From assembly GCA_944472135.2 (NCBI GenBank), contig OX235262.1:43699804-43763803 (forward strand): a stretch of 64,000 bases of DNA, written 5' to 3'. This DNA is from Trichobilharzia regenti. Its lineage: Eukaryota; Platyhelminthes; Trematoda; Strigeidida; Schistosomatidae. Below are positions 33,662 to 43,428 of the stretch, in pieces. The position numbers and the translations under genes were made by a program. Numbering within the stretch: position 1 is the stretch's first letter; every line of letters starts with the position of its first letter. Under the pieces are notes generated by a model that saw only the letters and a list, made by a program, of their open reading frames with translations, was not told the origin of the DNA and did no database searches.

Positions 33662-34390
33662 GAAGGTTTTAGACACGGATGAACGAAAACCTCAATGGAC
33701 TGTGGGCGAAGGGGAGCAGGTTTAACTGAACGCATTGCGTTTGTAGGCCTGCTGACGTATGAAGCGTGATCTACCACTGGTGGGAAGCTCGAGGGGGAAA
33801 CAAATTCACCAGGCAATCGTAGTATCGTGCCATATACTAGCTCGGCGCTAGTACAACCAGCATCAGTTTTCAAGGCGTTTCGTATCTCTAGGAGATCTAA
33901 CGGAAGAGATTCAGTCCAATGAGTGTTGTTTGCAGCTTACAGACCAGCTTTCAACTGTCTGTGTAGACGTTCTACCATACCATTAGCTTGAGGATAGTAG
34001 GCTGTTGTTCGAAAACGCATGCAACCCATGATTTTAGTCAGGGCGAAGAATAAGCCACTTTCGAATTGCCGCCCGCGATCAGTTGTTATGGAAGATGGGG
34101 ATCCAAAGTTAGCGATCCATCCTTCTACGAAGACGCGTGCGACTGTTTCGGCGGATACATCCTTGATGGGTACTGCTTCCGGCCATCGTGTGAATCGATC
34201 AGTGCAAGTTAAAATATAGGTATATCCATAGGATTCAGGAAGGGGTCCAAATAATCTATATGGATGTGCTCGAAACGAACGTCAGGGAGAAGAAAGAAGG
34301 TTACACTAGAGTGACACGTCCTATTTCTAAGGGTAAACTAATCCTGTATGTTCCGTACTAAGTCTTTATGCATCCATGCTGCTAGTTTAT
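33662..34390 (-). pseudogene. Gypsy integrase catalytic core
   Basis: Minus strand frames carry the DDE core: FEHIHIDYLDP and DRFTRWPEAVPIKDVSAET, then SSITTDRGRQFESGLF with the second aspartate, then TTAYYPQANGMVERLHRQL with the catalytic glutamate. TSAELVYGTILRLPGEF follows. A stop follows HRQLKAGL, and a stop falls near the first motif, so no active enzyme is made. The zinc-binding N-terminus is only weakly visible before the junction with the CR1-type fragment at about 34390. Confidence 0.8.
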
Positions 34391-34391
34391 T

Positions 34392-36125
34392 TATATTTTT
34401 TAGATTGCGAAGGGTGCTGAAGTGCGTTTCTTAGGTGCTGTAGTAGATCAGTGATTGATTCGTTTTAGGAGTAAATAGTTTATTAATATAATCAGTAGAG
34501 TGAAACAGTCTGTACAGAGAGCGTTTGAAGCTTGTAACCGAAGAGCAAGTTCTGATATCTATAGGCAGGCTATTCCATATTTTTGAATACATGACTGTGA
34601 AGAAGTTTTCATGGAGTATTGACTTAAAAGAATGAGTTGTCACTGTGGAAGTTGGGTTACGCAGATCGTAAGAACCTTCCTGTGAGAATTGTATGTCCCT
34701 GTTACCTGAGAATGATATTTTGTGAAGGACCTTAAAGAAGAGTATTAGGTTTATAATAAGTCGCCTTGTCCAAAGTGGGTCAAGTTTTAGGATCATGCAC
34801 CATGAGATGTAGTCTTTCTTACAATCATAGCCAAGTAGTTTTGAGGTAAAATATCGTTGGATACTTTCCATTCTTAGCTTATCACGTGTGCGAGTGCTGC
34901 TTATAATAAATGGACAGTATTCTAGTAGTGGTCTGACACATGTTTTGTACAGAATTAGCTTGGCTTCATTGTCGTGAAAGTTCCTGAGTATGCATCCTAA
35001 GAACATCCTCGATTTTCTGGTCTGTGATGCTACTTGCTCAGAGAATGTCAGGTCACTAGAATATCTCAGGCCTAGGTCAACGACACTTCGGAATCTGGTT
35101 AGGTTAGCAGATTGAAGCGTTAATTCCAGGTCAATTGAGGGTTTGCCGGAGCAGATCCAGCCACATTTGTTCAGATTAAATTGGAGATTCCATAAGGACG
35201 ACCAAGCAGTCATTTTATCTAATTCCTTCTGCACTACATTCTCGAAGTACCCTAAGTCATCACATTGGAATGTATAAGCTACTTTTAGGTCATCTGCAGA
35301 GATGAATGGTTTCCTGTGCGTGAAGCAAGCGCATATGTCATTGATGTATAATGTGAATAGGAGGGGTCCAATGACACTACCTTGTACTACACCAGAAGTG
35401 ATAGGGCCAGGTTTGGAGGTTGCTGACCCGAGTTTAACTATTTGGGGCCTGTTGTTAAGGAATGATTTAAGCCATCCTAATAATGGGTCACGTATTCCTA
35501 AGGAGTTCAGTTTATTTGTTAGCAGTAAATGGTCAACATGGTCAAATGCTTTAGAAATGTCAAAGTAGATGACAAGCACTAGTTGCCGTCTGTCACTACA
35601 AAATTGAAGAAGTCTAGGTGACACGTTAAACATGATCTGGATTTCAGGAATCCATGTCGGTTCGGACTTATAATATTGCAGCTAAGCATATGTTTGATTA
35701 AGTTGTCTTTAACTAGTCTCTCCATAATTCTAGATGCTATAGGTGTGATATTGATCGGCCTGTAGTTACTGACTTCAGTTTTCGAGCCAGATTTGTGTTT
35801 AGGCATAATGAATGTTGTCTTCCATATGTCAGGGTAAGCTTGAGTTTCTAGGGACATTGTGAATATTTTAAGCAGTAGCAGAGGAATGTCAGGGCCACCA
35901 TATTTATAGAAGTAAGATGATATACCGTCGGTACCGAAACGTTTTGAACTTTTGAGGGTTCTTATAGTTTGGTTAATATTAGCGTAAGTGAATTGAACAG
36001 TGCTGATTTGGTTTGGTGTGAGTGGAGGTGGAGTTTGTGCCATATTAGTAATAGGGTGTATATCGAGTAGCTGGACTGAGGGCTTAAGGTAGTTACCGAT
36101 TTGACACTTTTGAATATTGATGGTA
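34392..36125 (-). mobile_element. CR1/Jockey-type LINE fragment inside Gypsy
   Basis: Minus strand. Frame 36043-35579 covers reverse transcriptase fingers (FGTDGISSYFYKYGG, WKTTFIMPKHKSGSKTEV, YRPINITPIASRIMERL, HGFLKSRSCLTCHLDF). After a frameshift near 35600, frame 35633-34431 continues with FDISKAFDHVDHLLL, SGVVQGSVIGPLLFTLYI, the catalytic box FISADDLKV, the thumb and the tail. The first residue of the active box is serine (SADD). The 3' end carries a TAAATAAA tail near 34392. It belongs to a different subfamily from the large nested LINE. Confidence 0.82.
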
Positions 36126-36775
36126 ACACCATGTTAGCGTAACCTGTCAAATGCCAAGTCCAAGTGCCTAAGGTGAGTTTCCTTGTCTGGACTGGCAATG
36201 AGGCAGTCGTCTAAGTATGCGTATACAAATTCGAGACCGCGAAATACTTCGTCAATGAAGCGTTGGAATGTTTGGGCTGCATTCCGGAGACCGAATGGCA
36301 TACGTAGAAATTCAAAAAGTCCGAAAGGCGTAATGATAGCCGTTTTCGGGATGCCTTCTGTTGCCATCGGGATTTGGTTATACGTTTTAACCAAGTCGAT
36401 TTTGGAGAATATAGTCACGCCAGATAAGGTTGCCGTCAAGTCGTGTATATGAGGCAACGGGTAGCAATCAGGGGTTGTTTTGGCATTCACTCTCCGGTAA
36501 TCACCGGTGGGTCGCCAATCATTGCTATCCTTTTTCGGAACCGTATGAAGTGGGGATGCCCATGGGCTATTCGAAGGTCGAATGATGCCAAGGGTAAGCA
36601 TATGGTCAAATTCATTCCTGGCGATTCTCAGTTTGTCAGGAGCTAATCGTCGTGCTTTAGATGTCACAGGTTGTCCTGTGGTAATGATGTGGTGCATAAC
36701 ATTGCTGGTTATGCACGGTAGGTCGTTCGACGGGCAGTTAGGTTCCGGATACTTGTCAACCTGATATGTATCCAT
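36126..36775 (-). pseudogene. Gypsy reverse transcriptase, N-terminal two thirds
   Basis: 213-residue frame: [74 protein letters not shown] (motif A aspartate), [20 protein letters not shown] and the catalytic box [13 protein letters not shown]. All core motifs are present and the frame is open, but it stops at the LINE junction after [13 protein letters not shown]. The thumb, connection and RNase H are therefore absent. CsRn1-type by similarity of wording; family placement is inference. Confidence 0.85.
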
Positions 36776-37225
36776 ATATATATGTGTGTATGGTGGTTTC
36801 TCTGTTTGCTCGCTTAGTCTGTGACCATTTCACTTTGATGAACCTGACTCCTTTGACAATGTATATTCCCTTTATATCATATATAATATGAGTGTTTGTT
36901 GACAGTCCGTTGCTTGGTGACATATATCCATATTATATGTGTGGTTGTTGACATGTCTGCTATATTTTGCTATGTATGTATGGATCGATACTCCATTATA
37001 ATTAGCCATTCATGTTAAGACTGTCTATTGATTTGTTCACACACTTGTCTGGACATTCATATATATTTCGGTCTCACAATCTTGTGTGACACTTTGGTAT
37101 GATACCACTTTTGCATTCTCCTTGTGTTTGGAAAATAAAAGTATCATCGCAAACCTAGTGGTCTTCTGATTTCCGCCTTCCTGCGTCAGGACTATTAAAT
37201 TCTCGACCAATACATAGCAATAATT
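36776..37225 (+). repeat. LTR-like fragment inside Gypsy pol
   Basis: This 450 bp segment separates protease from reverse transcriptase and is not Gypsy coding sequence. Read on the plus strand it has TATA-rich starts, an AATAAAA signal near 37133-37140, and ends in AATAATTTGGCGACGAG, where TTGGCGACGAG resembles the tRNA primer site just after an LTR. It is probably the 5' LTR remnant of another LTR element. I could not find a clean duplication. Confidence 0.45.
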
Positions 37226-37626
37226 TGGCGACGAGTACATAACACAACCATAGGCAGAAAAGTTGGATCAAGGATTGCCTTTATCTTAACGGGTGACAAA
37301 CTGGGGCCTATGTAGCTGATACCTTTGATAGACAGACTAGTAGTATTGTCAATCAGTCGTTGTCGGCGGACGTCTACGAGTAAATCATGATGATTAAGTA
37401 GGTCCGTGCCAATGATGGGCATTGTAACGTCAGCGAGAAGGAAAATCCATCGAATAGGTTTGCGTAAACCTACGTTCAGATAGACGTATTTCCTACCAAA
37501 GGTTGCGATCGGTTTTCCATTTGCAGCCTGTAAGTCGAAAGTAGATTCCTTCTGTCGATCTGCTGCTGCAGGAAGGACGCTGACTTCGGCGTCTGTGTCG
37601 ACTAAGTATCGAGTCTGGCTTATCAC
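37195..37626 (-). pseudogene. Gypsy aspartic protease region
   Basis: 143-residue frame on the minus strand. It starts just before the active-site box, read here as RYLVDTDAEVSVLPAA. In Gypsy proteases this box is normally D-T-G/S-A, so the third position is changed to aspartate and the enzyme is likely inactive. The flap-like part (GRKYVYLNVGLRKPIRW) and the IIGTDLLNHHDLLVDV box follow, as in CsRn1-type proteases. The 3' end is lost into the LTR-like fragment. Confidence 0.75.
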
Positions 37627-37673
37627 ATCATGTATGTAAAGTAGGCGGCTAGTGCCACCGGCGACGGTTGCCG

Positions 37674-38252
37674 CTAACGCGTGCCGGCGGGATAGTTTCC
37701 CGCAGACTTTGAGACATTTCCGAAGTTACAAGACTTACGGCAAAACTTCGCTTCTTGGCCATAGGTGTTGTGGTACCAGCACCGGTCAGGGTTTTTCACT
37801 GAACGTGGTTTGGACTTAGATCGACCACGTGAGTTCCTGCGTTGAGGAGATTTAGGACGACGGTCGGAGGAGTTAGAATGCATGTTCGACCTAAACATCT
37901 GCTGGATGGAGTTGCATAACTCTATCATTGCAGGATCCTTACTCGAAGACTGCTTAGTCATCGAGCATATTTCGGGAACAGACCGTTTGGTAATCTCTAG
38001 AATCCTATCTGCAGAAATAGCTAAGTCATCTATTACAACACCCTGGAGTGTCACAAGTACGCTCTGCACAGACTGTGGCAGCATGGTTAAGAAGAGTTCT
38101 CTAAATAGTCCTTCGTCGAACTGACTTTGGCCAACAACAACTCTCATTCTTGTCAGCATGTTCACGTCTGACTGATCTCCTAACTCGATGTTACGAAATA
38201 ATTCGTCCAGAGGTTGTCGGTCCGTGAGAACCTATCTATTGAGGAGGGATGC
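37674..38252 (-). pseudogene. Gypsy Gag, C-terminal part with CHCC box
   Basis: Minus strand. From the BEL-B junction the frame runs through PLDELFRNIELGDQSD and NMLTRMRVVVGQSQFDEGLF, then LFLTMLPQSVQSVLVTL. A basic Arg/Lys/Ser stretch is followed by the zinc-binding box CWYHNTYGQEAKFCRKSC. Cys-x2-His-x9-Cys-x3-Cys is the CHCC box that marks the CsRn1 group instead of the usual CCHC knuckle. A stop lies just 3' of the BEL insertion. The missing N-terminus is at 42031-42284. Confidence 0.8.
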
Positions 38253-38757
38253 TGTCAATGCAGTTGAAGATTGAACGATCAATTCTTGGTTGTTTGCACA
38301 AAATCAACTTCCCCAATTTTCGCTGAGGCATCAATACGACAGTCATCGTCTCATCGGTCGCTGTTCAGAAAGAAGTCAGCAGTAAACCATCAGAAGTAAT
38401 CTTGTGATTTATTATTGTAATATTTGTTCACAGACCTTAGTTCAATTATTATTTTTATATGTTGGTGTAACAATAAAGAATTCTTTATTGGCCAATCGGT
38501 GTTTTGGTTTTTGCGTCCGTTATTACTAAGCGTTTCTGAAAAACTGCAAGGAACAGCATGGGCCCGAGCGTAGCAAGAGCTGGGCATTAACGGTTTATGA
38601 GACGTGACTGACAGTTTCTGATGGTAGAAACAGACTTTGGCGGATTCAGACAGTTGGTGAAAGTTCGGATAGTCACCGTATATCTTTCCTGGTGACGGTC
38701 AAGTCCTCTTTGAACAAGCAATATCTGGAACATTTTGGAATTGGGTCAAGTTCAACA

Positions 38758-40713
38758 ATGCCTGGGTCAAAGAAGGGACAGAGTGTCTTGGATGCAAACA
38801 GGAAAGTAAGTCATGGTGACTTGCCTGTTACTTGTAACGATGTGTCTGATGTTAAGCATGACATGGTTGATGTTACTGTTTCGCCGTTCAGGGATAATAG
38901 GAACATCAAACTCCCTAAGTTTGAACCACGGTGTTTTGATGGAAACCCGGCTGATTATTTACAATTTGTGAAGGAGTTTGAGATCATGCTGAGTGGTGTT
39001 TTATTAACTGATGAAATGAAATTGATGTATTTGATGAGGTATTGCACTGGAGATGCTTCAAGAGCTATACAGTGCTGTGAGCTCCTGCCCCCTAATGAGG
39101 GATACGCTGAGGCTATGAGCATACTATGCCAAAGGTTTGGAAGACCTTCGACGATTGTAGGGAAATTATTCGAGGCTGTTAAGGGTAATGGTGGTCAATT
39201 ACAGGATGACTCCCAGGCACTCACTGAGTTTTTAGATAATTTGCTAATTTACACGAATGGAATGATTTCGATGAATCTCATGAGTGACGTCAACTCGAGT
39301 TTTATACTAGAAGTAATAGCAAGACGTCTACCTACTCGACTGCAAAGGAAGTGGGTGAAGATGAGCTCCCGTATGGAGGATGAGGATATCGAGCCAAAAT
39401 TTGATGATATCCTGAAACTGGTAAATACTAGTGTCAATCAATCTATGAGCAAGTTCGCCAGTCTATTACATCTCACCCCTAGAATAGAGCAGTCTGAGGG
39501 TAAAACTCAATCGTTGATGACGAGTAGGCCTCAGAGAGGTGGATATCGAGAAGGCTCCATGATGTCTAGTAATGCCTATAGATCTAGTGAGTGTAACAGG
39601 TTTCGTAGTACATCCTCAACAGATAAGTTACAAGGTGGAAGACGAACACGGTTTTGTTTTACACGTGTGCAAGAGGTGCATACAAAGGTGAACTGTGAAC
39701 CAGTGAGCAAGTTCAGTGATACGCTAAATGTAAACTCCAGGTCTGACTCCGAATTGTGTGACGATAACGGTGTTGTGAAGAAGTCTGTAGCTGCAACTGG
39801 TAAGCCGTTGTTGAATAGAGTGTCACAGAATAGAGTTACTGCTTCAGAGTGGAGTTCTGACTCCACAAGTTTACAAAGTATAACTAGTCAGAGTGAAGAT
39901 ATTAAACCTTTAATGATTTGTGAGGAGGAACCAAAATTGTCTACTTCTGTTATTAAAGAGTTTGAAAATGATGAACTTGACGGTAAATTGAATATTTGTG
40001 ATAATGATCATGATACTTCACAGTTGTCTTTGGTTGATCATGATGAGATGAGGGATATGCCTACTACCGCTAAGTTAAATAAAGGTTCTGTACAACTACA
40101 ACGTGAAGTAGAATTGAACGCAGATGCAGTTCCAGAAGGTGTGCATACTTGTGAGACAGTCAGTGTAATTGATCAGCGTGTAGCCCACCTGTCATCAGAT
40201 GATAGTGCTAAACCCGAACTCGTAGTGAAAGACAGCAGTGGTGGTAATCTTGCAGTTAGACAACTATCTGAAAGCCGAAAAAGAACAGCTTCTGATCCAC
40301 CGCTAAGTTCATCCCCTTGTGTCACTCAGTCGTCGTTAGTGTTTTCATCCACAATGAAATGGACGTCCATGAACTCACGTGCCTTATGCAATGACTATGA
40401 TAGTATCAGTTCCTTTGAAAGGACGAATATCAATGGTCAGTTTAGTGAGGATAGGCCAAGTGTAAACGAGAGAGTAATTGTTAAATTGACTTGCACGAAT
40501 AAAGGAATTTCTAGTTTCAAGTTACTATTTGAATGTTATTATCTTTGGTGTAAATTACTCTGTTTCTACACTTGGTTGATGAGATATGTCGTGTGTTTGT
40601 TCGTCATCTATATTCTACGATACAATGACATGAGCGTGTTGCCGTTCAGATTTGAGGATGTAGATCATAGAAGGAAGTTAGCAAATGAATTCTGCGACGA
40701 TTTTCCAACCTAG
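38758..40713 (+). CDS. Gag of element B, 651 aa
   Basis: Same length and architecture as the other copies: DUF1759-type capsid domain at about 51-200 (PKFEPRCFDGNPADYLQFV, EFLDNLLIYTNGM), polar middle, hydrophobic stretch (YYLWCKLLCFYTWLMRYVV) at about 590-624 and tail LANEFCDDFPT. It carries a variant helix (CELLPPNEGYAEAMSIL) shared with element D but not with A or C (CTFMKPKEGYYEAM type), so at least two Gag variants exist. I start at the MPGSKKGQ methionine. Upstream in-frame sequence (KSSLNKQYLEHFG) is conserved but lacks an ATG here. Confidence 0.82.
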   Translation: MPGSKKGQSVLDANRKVSHGDLPVTCNDVSDVKHDMVDVTVSPFRDNRNIKLPKFEPRCFDGNPADYLQFVKEFEIMLSGVLLTDEMKLMYLMRYCTGDASRAIQCCELLPPNEGYAEAMSILCQRFGRPSTIVGKLFEAVKGNGGQLQDDSQALTEFLDNLLIYTNGMISMNLMSDVNSSFILEVIARRLPTRLQRKWVKMSSRMEDEDIEPKFDDILKLVNTSVNQSMSKFASLLHLTPRIEQSEGKTQSLMTSRPQRGGYREGSMMSSNAYRSSECNRFRSTSSTDKLQGGRRTRFCFTRVQEVHTKVNCEPVSKFSDTLNVNSRSDSELCDDNGVVKKSVAATGKPLLNRVSQNRVTASEWSSDSTSLQSITSQSEDIKPLMICEEEPKLSTSVIKEFENDELDGKLNICDNDHDTSQLSLVDHDEMRDMPTTAKLNKGSVQLQREVELNADAVPEGVHTCETVSVIDQRVAHLSSDDSAKPELVVKDSSGGNLAVRQLSESRKRTASDPPLSSSPCVTQSSLVFSSTMKWTSMNSRALCNDYDSISSFERTNINGQFSEDRPSVNERVIVKLTCTNKGISSFKLLFECYYLWCKLLCFYTWLMRYVVCLFVIYILRYNDMSVLPFRFEDVDHRRKLANEFCDDFPT

Positions 40714-41670
40714 GGCGTCAACCTGAGAAGGGTTGTAGGCGTACTGCTGTAAGTTCTACAGTTCTCCAAGGGTATTTCGTCAAGGCAGAATCCACCACTT
40801 TGATGTGTCATTTGTACATATGTTTGTGTTAATCAATTCTGTGAGTTCCAATTATTGTAATTGTTGGTTAATCTTGTGTGTGTCCGGACATTCCACAAAT
40901 TACAATCGTCAACCTGAGAAAGTTTGTAGGCCTACTGGTGTAAGTCCCGCAATTCTTCAAAGGAATTCCATCAAGACATGATCGGCGAGGTTGTTTGTAC
41001 TATTTGTATATACGTGTGATGTGTCATATCAATTGGTGTTTGTTGGATTCATTGCGTTTACTCGTTGTTTTCGTATCTTGTTTTTATTGCGTAATTTTGT
41101 TAAATTGTTCGTCGTGATTACTTCTGAAGTTGTGTCCACTCTTCTACATCCATGAATGATTTGATTGATGTTAAGGACAGCAGATGGGTCGTATACGCCG
41201 GGGAGGCTAGGCTATTGCTGAGAATGAAATGCACACGGAGATAATTGTTAGCTGCGGTCCGACACGCCGATGAGAAAGAGTGTAAACGACTGAGGCTCGC
41301 ATGCGTCACCGCTACTAGAACTGAGGCAGAATGAGTGACAAGCGATTTCAGTGGTAATTGGTAGTGAGTAGATAAGAGGATGTGCGTAGAGTATCGTGAG
41401 GTGGTGCTATGGTCACGTTGCATTCTGCAAGAGTCATTCTAGCAAATGGCGATTGTGTTGCAAGATGTCAAGAGGAGGTCTCTGTCTGGAGGCGCAGGCC
41501 GTCAACGATGTGTGAGATTATGCTGTGGGTATGCTTGTGGTGTGTTGGCTTTTCCGTTTGTTTTCCATTTCAGCTCCGTCCGTGTGACCCAGGTACTCGC
41601 AATGGCATCCAAGTCGACGTGTATTGGTCGTGATGAAAAAAAGGGGTTGGATCCCTTTTTTGCCGGGGAG
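40714..41670 (+). other. 3' region of element B
   Basis: Noncoding tail of the element. Two repeats near 40722-40790 and 40907-40975 carry the hairpin TTGTAGG...CCTACAA (imperfect here). Short sense and antisense frames recur in the other copies only because the DNA is shared. It ends with the A6GGG/CCCT6 stem and GCCGGGGAG at the 3' LTR. Confidence 0.6.
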
Positions 41671-42030
41671 TGTCAATGGAGTTGAAGATTGAACGATGAA
41701 TTCTTGGTTGTTTGCTTAAAATCAACTTCCCCAATTTTCGCGGAGGCATCAATACGACAGTCATCGTCTCATCGGTCGCTGTTCAGAAAGAAGTCAGCAG
41801 TAAACCATCAGAAGTAATCTTGTGATTTATTAATTTAATATTTGTTCACAGACATTAGTTCAATTATTATTTTTATATGTTGGTGTTACAATAAAGAATT
41901 CTCGAGTGGCCAATCGGTGTTTTGGTTTTTCGTCCGTTATAACTAAGCGTTTCTGAAAAGCTGCAAGGAACAGCGTGGGACCGAGCGTAGCAAGAGCTGG
42001 GCATTAACGGTTTATGAGACGTGGCTGACA
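41671..42030 (+). repeat. 3' LTR of element B and first LTR of the array
   Basis: Full 360 bp, beginning TGTCAATGGAG and ending GTGGCTGACA before GATGC. It lacks the roughly 40 bp internal deletion carried by the five LTRs further right, and it has the GTGGGACCGAG variant that the hybrid LTRs share. Confidence 0.9.
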
Positions 42031-42284
42031 GATGCTTTGAGCAACTCGTACGAGTTACTTACCTTTGGACTGAAAATCTGTGACGTTACGTACTTGCTGA
42101 ATTCCCGCGGTAGGGCGTGAATAACTGCAAGTAACTGCGGACTGTGATCAGTTATCCCATGCTCACAAAAATCTGCTTCAGCTAGCTGAAACCTTTTTTC
42201 AGCCTTATCTGACCAGTATGGTACGAGCTGAATGGTTTTAGGAGTTAAGCGGATAAGAACGACCTTGGGACTAAGATCACTCAT
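42031..42284 (-). pseudogene. Gypsy Gag N-terminus (unit 1)
   Basis: Minus strand. The frame starts at 42284 with MSDLSPKVVLIRLTPK, then LVPYWSDKAEKRFQLAEADF, LLAVIHALPREFSKYV and SYELLKA. The VPYWSDKAEKRFQLAEADF type of sequence is the start of Gag in CsRn1-like elements. Translation is broken at 42031 by BEL element B. The rest of Gag resumes at 38252. The same fragment recurs in units 2-5 with one or two differences. Confidence 0.78.
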
Positions 42285-42397
42285 GACGAAAATAATATCG
42301 AATTATATATGGTACAAGAACAAATACAAAATGGAACGAACTCACCGGGGTTGTCTGCTAATTTATCGTGGATGAAGTTCGCTGTTGGGTTCAGCAG

Positions 42398-42699
42398 TTT
42401 AGAGGTTGACGGAATTCTCTTACACAGCCTCTAACTTATTACTTCTCGCGTACCAACAACAAAGCAAAAGCCAATATTTGATCGTCCAAACTACGTGATA
42501 TATTTCGGGGCCAAACCAAGCCGTCAGACGAACGCTTAGCTGGCTAGTGATCGTGCACCTGACACGACGGGGTACCAAATGGTGGGGATGCTTGACCGGA
42601 AGCCTTCCGCTAAACAAGTCGACTTAAACAGTGGTGGTCAGCATCCAATGGTGAGTGATTGCTGTGGTCAATAATTTTGGGGAATTATTTACCGCTACA
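42398..42699 (-). repeat. 5' LTR of the Gypsy element
   Basis: 302 bp, begins TGTAGCGGTAAATAATTCC in element sense. The leader just after it starts TGCTGAACCCAACAGCGA, which loosely fits a tRNA-Trp primer site (TGGTGACCCCGACG type) used by CsRn1 relatives. It is flanked on its outer side by GCAT. Confidence 0.8.
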
Positions 42700-42703
42700 G
42701 CAT

Positions 42704-43388
42704 GATCGGAAAAGGATAAATCTCAGTATGTTATCCCGAGATCTGTGACTGTGTTCAGTTTTGAGAGGAGCTTACCGTACATATATAGGCACATTATCGG
42801 TTTCCAGCGTCCAAGGTGGGTTATACCGCACTTGTCTGGGTTGAAAGTCAGTTGCCACTTTTCGCTCCAATCGCCTAGATCGTTTAAGTCTTGTTGGATC
42901 TTGCTTTCGACGCTCATATCACCGTACCCATAATCATATACTATCTTGAGATCATCTGCAGAAAGGCATGGCTTGCCATACTTGATCACAGAGTCTATGT
43001 CACTTATAAATAAGAGGAACAGAATAGGGCCAAGAACACTACCTTGTATTACACCACTGGTTATCCGTTTTGAGGAAGACAACTGGTGGTTGCTTTTGAC
43101 TAATTGCTGTCTTTCTGTGAGAAAAGAACTTATCCATTTGTGAAGCTTTCCGGTTATTCCGTAGGATCGGAGTTTTGTTAGGAGTCTGATATGTGGAACA
43201 TTATCGAAGGCCTTGCTAACGTCGAGAAACAATGTTGTTACCGAACGCCCATTATCAATGCTTTGTGTAATGTAGTCAAAATAATCTAAGTGGCAAGTTA
43301 TGCACGACCTTCTACGTAAGAAACCGTATTGGGATGGGGATAGTAGGTCATTTGACAGCAAGTACTGAATGACTTGATTCTTTACTAT
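42704..43388 (-). pseudogene. Nested CR1-type LINE, segment 4: reverse transcriptase core (unit 1 copy)
   Basis: Minus strand: KNQVIQYLLSNDLLSPSQYGF, FLRRRSCITCHLDYFDYI, VTTLFLDVSKAFDNVPHI (motif A), ITSGVIQGSVLGPILFLLF, the active box CLSADDLKIVYDY (SADD) and FNPDKCGITHLG, ending VTDLGITY then a stop and DLSFSDHA at the Gypsy junction. Upstream it joins 51309 in frame (EKIV|KNQV) if the BEL LTR is removed. Copies in units 2-5 are at 45274-45958, 46951-47635, 48628-49312 and 50305-50989. Confidence 0.85.
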
Positions 43389-43428
43389 AGTCAATGCAGT
43401 TGAAGATTGAACGATCAATTCTTGCTTG

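Larger units (their letters stand above)
38253..42030 (+). mobile_element. BEL/Pao-type Gag-only LTR element B
   Basis: 3,778 bp, plus strand, inserted in the Gypsy Gag. LTRs are 38253-38613 and 41671-42030, and a perfect 5 bp duplication GATGC (38248-38252 and 42031-42035) frames the whole element. The internal region has one Gag frame and about 0.96 kb of 3' sequence with two copies of a hairpin-bearing repeat. No pol genes. The 3' LTR doubles as the first LTR of the tandem array that follows. Confidence 0.9.
32158..42699 (-). mobile_element. Gypsy-type LTR retrotransposon (CsRn1-like), nested and broken
   Basis: Minus strand, 10.5 kb now because of insertions. It has LTRs of about 302 bp (32158-32460 and 42398-42699), flanked by a perfect 4 bp duplication GCAT (32154-32157 and 42700-42703). 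Order 5' to 3': Gag start (42284), BEL element B, rest of Gag with a CHCC box, protease, LTR-like fragment, reverse transcriptase, CR1-type fragment, integrase, solo BEL LTR, integrase end, polypurine tract. RNase H and part of the reverse transcriptase are missing. The CHCC Gag box points to the CsRn1 group of trematode Gypsy elements. Confidence 0.85.

Noticed and set aside
42745..43143. Small plus-strand frames (62 and 65 residues) repeated identically in every array unit
   Set aside because: They are antisense shadows of the LINE reverse transcriptase.
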